IMG/VR virus record: IMGVR_UViG_3300044997_000599
Span: 1 to 31,464 of that record
Length of the DNA: 31,464 nt
Origin: a virus
Strand: one strand, 5' to 3'
The first letter of the stretch is position 1. Each line of letters opens with the position of its first letter. Shown here one piece after another: positions 1-6,637 of this stretch. The position numbers and the translations under genes were made by a program. A model generated the notes under the pieces. The model made no database searches. It had not been told where the DNA came from and saw nothing but the letters and a program-made list of their open reading frames with translations.

Positions 1-31
1 TATAACAACTAACTTAAGAAGATAATTTTTA

Positions 32-103
32 TGAGCCCACCTGGAATCGAACCAGGACTCAAGCCATTATGAGTGGCACGCTTTACCTTTAAGCTATAGG
101 CTC
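32..103 (-). tRNA. tRNA with CAT anticodon (Met, or Ile2 if lysidine-modified)
   Basis: The minus strand folds into a full cloverleaf: acceptor GAGCCTA pairing with TGGGCTC, D-stem GCTT/AAGC, anticodon loop CTCATAA, and T-arm CCTGG-TTCGATT-CCAGG, with discriminator A. The anticodon is CAT. The outermost anticodon-stem pair is a T-T mismatch. CCA is not encoded. Sequence alone does not separate elongator Met from an Ile tRNA whose C34 is changed to lysidine; the acceptor does not look like an initiator. The flanks extend the acceptor stem with a further AT-rich inverted repeat (see findings). Confidence 0.9.
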
Positions 104-190
104 ATAAAAATTATTTTTACTTTACAAATTATTATAAACTTTTAGGGCGGGCATATCTGTACTTTTTAAAAAATTATAAAAATAAAATAA

Positions 191-226
191 AAGAGCGCGC
201 TGCTTTAACCCTTAGCTACAAGCGCC
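191..226 (-). pseudogene. truncated 5' half of a tRNA gene
   Basis: On the minus strand the stretch reads like a tRNA from its acceptor strand (GCGCTTG), through U8-A9 and a D-arm (GCTAAGGGTTAAAGC), into a 5' anticodon stem (GCGCG) and loop start (CTCTT). It then breaks into AT-rich sequence. No matching 3' anticodon stem, T-arm (TTCGA-type loop) or acceptor strand follows in the next 85 bases before the CAT tRNA. I read it as a decayed or recombined tRNA half lying between the Arg and CAT tRNAs. Confidence 0.6.
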
Positions 227-233
227 TCGATGG

Positions 234-306
234 CCTGCCTGGAGGGATTCGAACCCCCGGCCAACGGCTTAGAAGGCCGTTGCTCTTCCGGCTGAGCTAC
301 AGGCAG
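234..306 (-). tRNA. tRNA-Arg (TCT)
   Basis: Cloverleaf on the minus strand: acceptor CTGCCTG pairs perfectly with CAGGCAG, D-stem GCTC/GAGC, anticodon stem ACGGC/GCCGT around loop CTTCTAA (anticodon TCT), and T-arm GGGGG-TTCGAAT-CCCTC. The discriminator is G and an encoded CCA follows at 233-231. It reads AGA, a codon that an AT-rich phage uses more often than many hosts do. Confidence 0.95.
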
Positions 307-349
307 ATTTATTATAATTATATACAAATATGATTAAAAAGGCAATATG

Positions 350-422
350 TAGGAGGTACCGGGGTCGAACCGATGACAACCTGCGTGTAAGGCAGGCGCT
401 CTACCAACTGAGCTAACCTCCT
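350..422 (-). tRNA. tRNA-Val (TAC)
   Basis: Cloverleaf on the minus strand: acceptor AGGAGGT/ACCTCCT, D-stem GCTC/GAGC, anticodon stem CCTGC/GCAGG with loop CTTACAC (anticodon TAC), T-arm ATCGG-TTCGACC-CCGGT, discriminator A. CCA is not encoded. It lies 4 bases after the CCA end of tRNA-Ser, so the two are probably cut from one transcript. Confidence 0.95.
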
Positions 423-426
423 AAAA

Positions 427-517
427 TGGCGGAAGGAGGGAGAGTCGAACTCCCAAGGCGCTACTAGCGCTCATCGCATTTCAAGTGCGGTTCAGTCACC
501 AATCTGATTGCCCTTCC
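427..517 (-). tRNA. tRNA-Ser (TGA), with encoded CCA
   Basis: A 91-base class II tRNA on the minus strand. Acceptor GGAAGGG pairs with TCCTTCC, the anticodon loop is CTTGAAA (anticodon TGA), and a long variable arm (stem GGCGCT/AGCGCC on the plus strand, about 457-470) precedes the T-arm. The discriminator is G and CCA is encoded at 429-427. The long variable arm is the Ser identity mark. Confidence 0.95.
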
Positions 518-522
518 AAAAC

Positions 523-597
523 TGGGGCCGGTTGTCAGATTCGAACTGACGACATATCGCTTACAATGCGATTGCACTACCACTGTGCTAAACCGGC
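523..597 (-). tRNA. tRNA-Thr (TGT), with encoded CCA
   Basis: Cloverleaf on the minus strand: acceptor GCCGGTT/AACCGGC, D-arm GCACAGTGGTAGTGC, anticodon stem ATCGC/GCGAT with loop ATTGTAA (anticodon TGT), and a T-arm with loop TTCGAAT. CCA is encoded at 525-523. The discriminator reads as C, which is unusual for Thr (commonly A or U). It is the first tRNA of the cluster in transcription order. Confidence 0.93.
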
Positions 598-659
598 TTA
601 AACTATACCACATTTAAATAAGCTAAAATGGGATAATAGAAGTACGAATATATGACCTC

Positions 660-1085
660 TTAAAAATTGTTCCCCCCGGGAGGATTCGAATTAATTTTTT
701 TTCCTATTTTGTATTTTGCAATTAACTCCCAATCATCCTTATCTTTATAGGGGAGTATTTTTATCTGTGATATAGGAGCGACCGGTTCTCGAGTTTTTCT
801 CGGATCTATTTGCTGAACTAGTCCCCACTCGGTAAGCAAATTAATGATAGCGTTTCTTCTTGCAACATCATCTTCGGTAAAGTTAGAAGGCTTACCATCT
901 AGCAAAAAGAGTTCTTTAAAGTGGACAATATAATATCTTCCCCGCTTATGCAGTATATGACAAGACTGAAAGAGTTTTTTCTCTTTACGCGATGCTATCC
1001 CTATTCGCATAAGAGTTTCCTTGATCTTCAAAAAGTCATCTTCACCAACTAGTCTTACCTCTATCAAATCTTCCCCCACGCTCAT
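660..1085 (-). CDS. regA: RegA translational repressor
   Basis: This is the T4 RegA family, an RNA-binding protein that represses translation of early phage mRNAs, including clamp and clamp-loader messages. The conserved core is clear: DDFLKIKETLMRIGIASRKEK, then FQSCHIL and YYIVHFKELF (about residues 16-60), and WELIAKYKIGK near the end. T4 RegA is 122 residues and stops right after the equivalent of KYTIGN. This protein has 141 and carries an extra tail, KKINSNPPGGNNF. The DNA for that tail resembles a tRNA T-loop and acceptor end (see findings). The start follows an AGAGG ribosome site 6 bases upstream and overlaps gene 62 by 44 bases. Its place after 45-44-62 matches T4. Confidence 0.95.
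   Translation of the reverse strand: MSVGEDLIEVRLVGEDDFLKIKETLMRIGIASRKEKKLFQSCHILHKRGRYYIVHFKELFLLDGKPSNFTEDDVARRNAIINLLTEWGLVQQIDPRKTREPVAPISQIKILPYKDKDDWELIAKYKIGKKINSNPPGGNNF
671..690 (-). other. tRNA 3'-end-like sequence inside the regA tail
   Basis: On the minus strand, TTCGAATCCTCC followed by a G-rich run resembles a tRNA T-loop, the 3' side of the T-stem and an acceptor strand. It is the only GC-rich patch in an AT-rich gene end and encodes SNPPGG. The 5' side of the T-stem does not pair, so it cannot be a functional tRNA. It may be a relic of recombination at a tRNA gene, or chance. Confidence 0.35.
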
Positions 1086-1467
1086 CTTTTACCTCTTCTA
1101 GAATCTCTTTTATTGTTTTGAGCTGTTCTTTAGATAGTACTGAAAGAGCTTGGTATGCTTTATCTATGCTATAGCCATAATAAAGACGAATCGCTTCTAC
1201 ATTCTCACTATCATCCCGTTTAGACCATTTAGCAAAACGCTTTCGAGGTCTAACGCTATTTAGCAGATAATAAAATTGTATTTTTTTGTCAAGGAAATGA
1301 TACTTGTTCATCTCATTGGCATACAGAAGCGTGTCAGGAAAATATGATAAAGATTTATTAACTAGAAATGGTACATACTCTTTTTCCATTACTTGGTCGT
1401 TTTCTGAACCCGTCATCAAGTCTTTTTTAGAGTATGTTATTGAGTTAACATAGTCAAAGGGGTTCAC
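1042..1467 (-). CDS. 62: Clamp loader small subunit (gp62)
   Basis: This is the gp62 subunit that, with four gp44 ATPase subunits, opens and loads the gp45 sliding clamp at primer-template junctions. The signature PFLVNKSLSYFPDTLLYANEMN (about residues 33-54) and the stretch LLNSVRPRKRFAKWSK match the middle of T4 gp62. At 141 residues it is shorter than T4's 187; the missing part is mainly N-terminal. It starts at GTG, overlapping the gene 44 stop as GTGA, so translation is coupled to 44 as in T4. It overlaps regA by 44 bases. Confidence 0.92.
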   Translation of the reverse strand: MNPFDYVNSITYSKKDLMTGSENDQVMEKEYVPFLVNKSLSYFPDTLLYANEMNKYHFLDKKIQFYYLLNSVRPRKRFAKWSKRDDSENVEAIRLYYGYSIDKAYQALSVLSKEQLKTIKEILEEVKDERGGRFDRGKTSW

Positions 1468-2408
1468 TTGAATTCAACCTCGATCATTACTTCGGTTAAG
1501 AAAGCAACCAGATTAATTTCTTTATCTGCAACGAAGGCCGAGTTGTATTGATACTTTGCAATGATAAGAACAAGTTGTGGAATAGAGCTTGGCTTAATGT
1601 GTTCTGATGCTGTATCATAGAGGGTTCTAAACAATATAGCATCTTCTATATCTGAATGCTCTCCCACCCACCTTCTTACATTTGTAAAGTTTTTATCTTT
1701 AAGAAATGCAATAAGATTAAGAAACTTAGACTCTTGAAAGTTAGATAAAATACCTGAATCAATTTTACCGGCTGCACTGTATCTTTGAAGTTCGTTGATA
1801 GTGCGCCGGAAGTCAGGAAAGTACTTTTCGACAAGGGCAGCTAGTGTTTTTGTATCAGTAATTACCCCCTCATCATTTAGAATCTTAAGAAGTCTTTTAT
1901 AGAACTGCGCAGCAAGAGAAGGTCTTTCCTCTTTAGGAATCTTAAACTCTACTACAGAACACCTTGATATAAGAGGATCGATAATGCGATTGCGAAAATT
2001 ACAAGTAAGTATAAACCCACAGTTCTTTGAGAACTCTTCCATAAAGTTCCGTAGAGCAGGTTGAGTACTTTGAGGATTAAGATAGTCCGCCTCGTCAAGT
2101 ATAACATACTTGCGAGTGCTAGTGAATGAAATAGACGAGGCAAATTGCGCAATTTCATTACGGAGCGTATCGATATTGCCATTCATACTCCCATTAATCA
2201 CGATGTAATCACACCCAATTTCTTCAAGTACAGCTTTAGCAATGGTGGTTTTACCTGTACCTGCTCTACCTGTAAGCAATAGGTTTGGTACCTCTTTTTG
2301 AGATACAAACTGCTTAAACATTAACTTCAACTCATTAGGTAGTATAGTGTCATCCACTACTCGTGGTCTGTATTTTTCAACCCACAAAAATTCTTCAGCG
2401 AATGGCAT
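1464..2408 (-). CDS. 44: Clamp loader large subunit, AAA+ ATPase (gp44)
   Basis: An AAA+ clamp-loader ATPase of the RFC/gp44 family; it uses ATP with gp62 to load gp45 onto DNA. Visible motifs are an N-terminal WVEKYRP box (residues 9-15), Walker A TGRAGTGKTT (46-55), Walker B with DEAD (105-108), sensor 1 near LTCNF, and the SRC arginine-finger motif (148-150). Length is 314 residues, against 319 in T4. The gene follows 45 by 8 bases and overlaps 62. Nothing is missing for function. Confidence 0.97.
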   Translation of the reverse strand: MPFAEEFLWVEKYRPRVVDDTILPNELKLMFKQFVSQKEVPNLLLTGRAGTGKTTIAKAVLEEIGCDYIVINGSMNGNIDTLRNEIAQFASSISFTSTRKYVILDEADYLNPQSTQPALRNFMEEFSKNCGFILTCNFRNRIIDPLISRCSVVEFKIPKEERPSLAAQFYKRLLKILNDEGVITDTKTLAALVEKYFPDFRRTINELQRYSAAGKIDSGILSNFQESKFLNLIAFLKDKNFTNVRRWVGEHSDIEDAILFRTLYDTASEHIKPSSIPQLVLIIAKYQYNSAFVADKEINLVAFLTEVMIEVEFK

Positions 2409-2416
2409 ATAGTATC

Positions 2417-3076
2417 TTATTGTTGAAACGTTGAACTTGCTTCGGTTGCAATCCAGTACGTAACATCAGGCGAGCCAAATTCAGCAATACCTTTTGATGA
2501 GATCTTTACATCGTAGTTACTATTCATTAACTTAAGATATTCTGGCCGGAATACCATTTTAAAGGTATGCGGCGTTTGCCCTATATTGATTCTATAAATG
2601 TCTGTGGTTGGGTTCTTAATGCTGGTTGCTTCTATATACATTTCACCGTCTTCACCAGTAACAGCAATATCGGGTAGCCCCATAATACCATGAGCTTTCA
2701 TTATACGACCAAAGTCATCTGAAGTCAACGTGAACATTACTTCAGCCTCTGGCATGTTGATACTCTTTGCCCCGGTTGCAGTAATCATTCTAGGATCAGC
2801 AAAGGTAAAGTTAACGCGTTGATTTGCTGATGTAATGATTAGATTGGTGTTAGCAAACTCAATATCCGGTTGGTCAAATAATGAAAGAACACCAAGCAAT
2901 CTTGGTAGGTCACTAATCGCAAATTGCCGAGGCAAAACCTCGGCAATTCTTGCACGTGCGAGAATAGTTTTATTTGCAGACACAACTGTTAGCTCACTTC
3001 CCTCTCTGAACAGCATAGCTGTGTTAATGAGAGAGAAGTTCTTTAGTATCTGAACTGTTTTTGTATCTAGTTTCAT
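2417..3076 (-). CDS. 45: DNA polymerase sliding clamp (gp45)
   Basis: This is the trimeric sliding clamp of the T4 replisome, which tethers polymerase gp43 and also serves as the mobile activator of late transcription with gp55. At 219 residues it is close to T4's 228. It begins MKLDTKTVQILKNFSLIN, typical of gp45, and the mostly beta pattern with RINIGQTPHTFKMVFRPEYLKLM near residue 165-190 fits the second clamp domain. It is followed at once by 44, 62 and regA, the T4 order. It overlaps the upstream glycosyltransferase gene by 4 bases (ATGA). Confidence 0.95.
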   Translation of the reverse strand: MKLDTKTVQILKNFSLINTAMLFREGSELTVVSANKTILARARIAEVLPRQFAISDLPRLLGVLSLFDQPDIEFANTNLIITSANQRVNFTFADPRMITATGAKSINMPEAEVMFTLTSDDFGRIMKAHGIMGLPDIAVTGEDGEMYIEATSIKNPTTDIYRINIGQTPHTFKMVFRPEYLKLMNSNYDVKISSKGIAEFGSPDVTYWIATEASSTFQQ

Positions 3077-4026
3077 TTCTGCTTCTTACCACCAAGCTTA
3101 GTAACGTCAGCAGTAGCAGAAGCTCCGATCTCTGCAAGATCAATCAAGCTACCACCAAAAATATACGAGCCAACGTGTTGAAGTTTCATCCAGGGGCAGA
3201 ACCAAACTCTTAGACCAATCTTCTCTGCATGATAGCAGAAGTTATAGTCTTCTGACAAGTACCGCTTTGATGCAGATTGTTCATTCTCTACTATCTTCTT
3301 TGCAGCCTCTTGAAGATCTTGCCTGCCTGCAGCAACATTTTCTAGAAGATCGTGAAGTGTTTGATAGCTAAACCCTCTGTCGATAATACAGTCGAAATAT
3401 GCATAAATTTCTCTGCTACCGTCAAAATGTTCTGTACGAACATGGTCCGGCTTATATGACAAGTATGGATAAGAATCTCTATACTTTTCGAATGCACGAC
3501 GCTGTACCATCATAAAGCCAGTACCAATTTCACGCACTTCTACTGGCTCGCCAAGAGGGATGCTTGAGGTATTGTCTTTAGGGTTAAAGACATAATCGCC
3601 AACATACTTTTCTAGGTTGTTGGGGTCTTCGTCTGCAACACCCTTATCTACTGCTTGCTTGATCTTTTCCCAAGAGATACACTTTTTGGGATAAGGACCG
3701 CCCATAATATCATAAGGGCTATCATCAGTCATGAGACCTAGTAGTGCAAGCACATCTTGAGGATTGAACCCAATGTCGCTATCGATAAACATAAGGTGTG
3801 TAGCATCTGAACGCATGAACTCATCCACGCAATAGTTTCGGGCGCGTGTAATAAGTGATTCATTAAAGAGGTAATACAGCTGCAGCGGGAGGCTATATTT
3901 TGCACACATAGCAGAAAGGTCTGCAACGCTTCGTGTATACATGCCCGCACACTGACCGCCATACATTGGGGTAGCGATGAACAGCTTCTTCTTTTGTAGT
4001 TCCTGGATAGGGATCTGAATTTGCAT
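3073..4026 (-). CDS. GT-A fold glycosyltransferase-like protein
   Basis: The N-terminal third (KKLFIATPMYGG, about residues 13-24) and the DSD motif at about 82-84 in HLMFIDSDIGF are typical of a GT-A fold, where an acidic DxD-type motif binds a metal and a nucleotide sugar. Further acidic and aromatic stretches follow, such as EDYNFCYHAEK near residue 260. A candidate ATG at 4026 with GGAG 8 bases upstream is better than the TTG one codon earlier. No signal peptide is seen, so it should act in the cytoplasm. The acceptor is unknown. Its position between a DNA-base-modification cassette and the clamp gene allows a role on modified DNA, but glycosylation of a virion protein or a host sugar is equally possible. 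Confidence 0.7.
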   Translation of the reverse strand: MQIQIPIQELQKKKLFIATPMYGGQCAGMYTRSVADLSAMCAKYSLPLQLYYLFNESLITRARNYCVDEFMRSDATHLMFIDSDIGFNPQDVLALLGLMTDDSPYDIMGGPYPKKCISWEKIKQAVDKGVADEDPNNLEKYVGDYVFNPKDNTSSIPLGEPVEVREIGTGFMMVQRRAFEKYRDSYPYLSYKPDHVRTEHFDGSREIYAYFDCIIDRGFSYQTLHDLLENVAAGRQDLQEAAKKIVENEQSASKRYLSEDYNFCYHAEKIGLRVWFCPWMKLQHVGSYIFGGSLIDLAEIGASATADVTKLGGKKQK

Positions 4027-4029
4027 CAA

Positions 4030-4527
4030 TTATTCTCCATATTTTTTATCATGTTCTTTACCGCTACCGTAATCCCCTTCGTAGAGGTGTAAAGTCTCTG
4101 CATCAAAACTTACATATTGCCCGATTCTCGTGCCTTTCTTAATCCTTGCAGGGCCACTCGTTACATGCATTACCCCTGCCATGACCCCTCTATAACCTGA
4201 GTCATATAGACCTGACGTTAAAAAAACACCATTTCTATTAAGTGTACTTCTCGTAATAATCCAGCCTGCCTCATTAGGCCCTACCGTAATTTGATTCTTC
4301 ATAATTACTTCGTAGGAACCAGGTTCCAAATAAAAGAAGCCATCATGATCTGGTTTTACTTCATCACTACAGCGGTGCACCTTACTGTGATTTGTAATTT
4401 CAAACACACTCGGTCTGATTTTGAATACCTTGCCTAGTCGCAAATCAACAGCGTTAGGCTGTACATCAGATTCAGTATCTACATGAGTAAGTGTGGTTTC
4501 TGAACCTCTACTAAAAACATGCTTCAT
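4030..4527 (-). CDS. dUTPase/dCTP deaminase family protein, probably dUTPase
   Basis: A trimeric dUTPase-fold protein of 165 residues. Motif 1 is NAVDLRLG (about 26-33); a motif 2-like RSTLNRNGV lies near 92-100; motif 3 is GLYDSGYRG with the catalytic Asp; motif 4 is RIGQYV. The short GDYGSGKE tail may be motif 5. The Glu that dCTP deaminases use, in the strand after motif 3 (LEL type), is absent here, which favours dUTP hydrolysis to dUMP over dCTP deamination. It abuts its neighbours on both sides. In a phage it keeps uracil out of DNA and supplies dUMP. Confidence 0.8.
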   Translation of the reverse strand: MKHVFSRGSETTLTHVDTESDVQPNAVDLRLGKVFKIRPSVFEITNHSKVHRCSDEVKPDHDGFFYLEPGSYEVIMKNQITVGPNEAGWIITRSTLNRNGVFLTSGLYDSGYRGVMAGVMHVTSGPARIKKGTRIGQYVSFDAETLHLYEGDYGSGKEHDKKYGE

Positions 4528-5208
4528 TTAATTTTCTCCAAGAAAATAATATGGGTTCTCCACGGTTGCAAAGGTATAGATTGGCGCATACGTTCCGTTT
4601 TGTAAGTCCAATTTGTATACTTTGTCAGGCTGAGTTGATGATGAGTTTGTAAACTTTGTAGACGAAATATTCATTTCGTCATCAATAAACATAGGTGATA
4701 TTTTATTTCTGAATAAGTGTAAATCCCCACTAGCATAGTACAAGCAACTAAACGAGCCGTTAAGTTTTGATAAACTATGCCACCCATCTGTTAACAGTTC
4801 GGATAGCATGAGATTCGTATCCCACTTTACATTACCGTGCCGCTCTTGTAGTACTCTACAATAATCTGCTTTAATAATACCGTTATGCCATAGAGCATGT
4901 TCATACACATAGTGTGTGTTGTCTTTGCTAACTGTAAATGAATGGCAAAGGTTTGCAAGCGCTGGATGGATTGAATTAATATCAGACGTCTCTGTTGTAG
5001 GCGCCTGTAAATGAAAGATACCGTATGTTCTATGCGGTATGTCAATAAGTGAGTAGTCAATCTTACCCAGCTGTCTCTTTACAACAGTAAGCCTGTTAAT
5101 ATAGTAATCATACAAAGAAAACGAAAACGAATGACTCCCTCTATAGGAATTCAATTTAATCAGCTCTATGAGTTTATCTTTGCTGAACGACCCGACAATA
5201 GCGCACAT
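4528..5208 (-). CDS. Stand-alone class II glutamine amidotransferase (Ntn hydrolase)
   Basis: The protein begins MCAIVG, so Cys2 becomes the N-terminal nucleophile once Met is removed, as in GlmS, PurF and AsnB. Other glutaminase marks are SYRGSH (21-26), LWHNGII (oxyanion Asn109-Gly110), Asp130 in WDTNLMLSELL, and GSFSCLYY (151-158). The Arg that usually holds the glutamine carboxylate (HTRWAT in GlmS) is replaced in HLQAPT. At 226 residues it is only the ammonia-releasing domain; no synthetase domain is attached. One gene upstream lies queC, a PP-loop ATPase. Fused Gat-QueC proteins are known to make the archaeosine base G+ from preQ0, so this may be a split version. Alternatively it supplies ammonia to QueC for nitrile formation. 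Confidence 0.8.
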   Translation of the reverse strand: MCAIVGSFSKDKLIELIKLNSYRGSHSFSFSLYDYYINRLTVVKRQLGKIDYSLIDIPHRTYGIFHLQAPTTETSDINSIHPALANLCHSFTVSKDNTHYVYEHALWHNGIIKADYCRVLQERHGNVKWDTNLMLSELLTDGWHSLSKLNGSFSCLYYASGDLHLFRNKISPMFIDDEMNISSTKFTNSSSTQPDKVYKLDLQNGTYAPIYTFATVENPYYFLGEN

Positions 5209-5681
5209 TATAAAAGTTTCCTTAGCTCATTAATTGTGTTTGCAGCATTTATATGCAGGATACCAATACCATAGGGGTTTCTAAAAGGTTCTATACATTC
5301 TATACTATCATCGATTAACATGCTAGTGGGTGTAGCAAATTGTGACTTACCGGCTTTACTAAATGTAAAGTGCCTAGGCAAGTTTCCTAAATTATGTTTT
5401 TCTAGCCATTCGATCTTTTGCGAAGTTACTTCTGTATATGTTTCAAGTATACTCGCACAAGAAAGAATACTGATTTTTTTATTAGTGCTAAAAATAAAAT
5501 CAAGAAGCTCTTGTGCATCAGGCATCATCTCTAGATATGCGAAACCTCTATAATTTAGAACAAAGGTATTCCAATTCTTTTTTTTCTTATCATCTCGGCA
5601 ATTAACACCAAAAATAGACCTATAACTCTTATCGAAATCTGCAATAACACCATCCATATCTAAGTAAATATTTTCAACCAC
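5208..5681 (-). CDS. HAD-superfamily 5'(3')-deoxyribonucleotidase-like phosphatase
   Basis: A 157-residue HAD hydrolase. Motif I is DMDGV (Asp8 and Asp10: nucleophile and acid), motif II lies at ISILSCAS, and the C-terminal metal site is IDDS (about 121-124). The closest known type is the 5'(3')-deoxyribonucleotidase group, common in T4-like phages, which removes phosphate from nucleoside monophosphates. It starts at GTG, overlaps queC by 8 bases, and its stop overlaps the amidotransferase start (TAATG). Between two 7-deazaguanine-related genes it may trim a modified nucleotide or balance nucleotide pools; its substrate cannot be read from sequence. Confidence 0.8.
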   Translation of the reverse strand: MVENIYLDMDGVIADFDKSYRSIFGVNCRDDKKKKNWNTFVLNYRGFAYLEMMPDAQELLDFIFSTNKKISILSCASILETYTEVTSQKIEWLEKHNLGNLPRHFTFSKAGKSQFATPTSMLIDDSIECIEPFRNPYGIGILHINAANTINELRKLL

Positions 5682-6429
5682 CGATAAGTTTCTCCCAAGG
5701 AATATTAATTGAATAACTAACTGGATCCTTTAGTCCAGCCTTAGTAAAATTGGCAATTCGTTCAGCACATGAAGGACACCTCCCGCAGCTATTGCCGGCA
5801 GTGTCAGGATTATAACACGTTAGAGTACTTTCTAAGTAATTAACCATTTTCAGCTCTTTACAGATTTCAATTTCTTGATACTTGCTAAGATGGCTGAACG
5901 GCGCAACTACTTTAATCTTATGTGTTCTATTTTGCTCAGCAATGCTGTTGACCCCATCAACAAACCGTTGCGTTGTATCCCAATAGCCATACTCATCGTG
6001 TACTTGAAGCCCGGTAAAAACATAGGATGAGTTGGTTGCTTCAGCACATGCCAAGGTAAGAGATAGCAGAATTAAATTTCGAAATGGAACATATGTTACC
6101 GGTTGAGGGTCGCCCAGTACATCTTTGATGCTGGGCATATCTACGTCAGAGCCTTTAATATTCGCTGACATAGGTTTAGCAATTTTTCCTAGAATATCAA
6201 GATCAAAAATCTTATGTTCGACCCCTAGGCTTGAAGTAAGGTTTCTAGCACATTTTAATTCCATCCACTGCTTTTGACCGTAATCGTAAGATACCGCATA
6301 TACCTTATCTGCACCATATTTTTCAATCAAAAGCATTAGCATAACGGATGAGTCTAACCCTCCTGATAGCACCGCAACTACATTTTGTTTGGTAGTTGGA
6401 AGACTACTGATTGCCTCACTTAGTTTCAT
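5674..6429 (-). CDS. queC: 7-cyano-7-deazaguanine (preQ0) synthase QueC
   Basis: QueC uses two ATP and ammonia to turn 7-carboxy-7-deazaguanine into preQ0. The PP-loop SGGLDSS lies at residues 22-28 and the zinc-binding cysteines at about 205, 215, 218 and 221 (CYNPD...SCGRCPSC). Length is 251 residues, against about 231 in E. coli. The start at 6429 (MKLSEA) has an AGAAGGA site at normal distance and is preferred to an in-frame start nine codons upstream. It overlaps the small MazG-like gene by 14 bases and the HAD gene by 8. With FolE, QueD and QueE in the same operon, the complete preQ0 pathway is present. Confidence 0.96.
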   Translation of the reverse strand: MKLSEAISSLPTTKQNVVAVLSGGLDSSVMLMLLIEKYGADKVYAVSYDYGQKQWMELKCARNLTSSLGVEHKIFDLDILGKIAKPMSANIKGSDVDMPSIKDVLGDPQPVTYVPFRNLILLSLTLACAEATNSSYVFTGLQVHDEYGYWDTTQRFVDGVNSIAEQNRTHKIKVVAPFSHLSKYQEIEICKELKMVNYLESTLTCYNPDTAGNSCGRCPSCAERIANFTKAGLKDPVSYSINIPWEKLIGG

Positions 6430-6637
6430 TTCTTTCCTTCTGTATTCTGTGAACATATACTACAGCATCCATCATTTCTTGTTTTAGATGCAACAACCAT
6501 TGGTCTAGGTTTAAATCCTCTCGCTCGGTAGAAGTACCGTACTTCTTGAAACCAACTAACGATCTTACTATAAATTCGTCGCATATTTCGTTAACGTTCT
6601 TGTCTGGTGAACTTATTGTCTCATCGTCTTCTTGCAA
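6416..6637 (-). CDS. Small MazG-like helical protein, function unproven
   Basis: A 73-residue protein with the pattern EICDEFIVRS-GFKKYGT-RxDL-DQWLLHLKQEMMDAVVY. It resembles short phage proteins related to the all-alpha MazG/dUTPase-type NTP pyrophosphohydrolases, in which KQEMMDA would correspond to the metal-binding ExxxD helix. It may be only half of such a fold. The reading frame has no ATG start; TTG at 6637, inside the end of queF, is the likely one, which suggests translational coupling. A housekeeping role on nucleotide pools is an inference. Confidence 0.55.
   Translation of the reverse strand: MQEDDETISSPDKNVNEICDEFIVRSLVGFKKYGTSTEREDLNLDQWLLHLKQEMMDAVVYVHRIQKERNETK

Noticed and set aside
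602-607. TGG-TATAGT as an extended -10 box before the tRNA cluster
   Set aside because: It is only 4 bases from the tRNA-Thr 5' end, so transcription would start inside the tRNA, and there is no -35 box.
3738-3962. Short reading frames inside larger genes, such as this one, and all plus-strand frames
   Set aside because: They lie within well-supported genes, have no recognisable motif and no ribosome site, and every real gene here reads on the minus strand.
4030-4527. dCTP deaminase as the function of the dUTPase-fold gene
   Set aside because: The Glu needed for deamination after motif 3 is missing and the dUTPase-type Asp is present.
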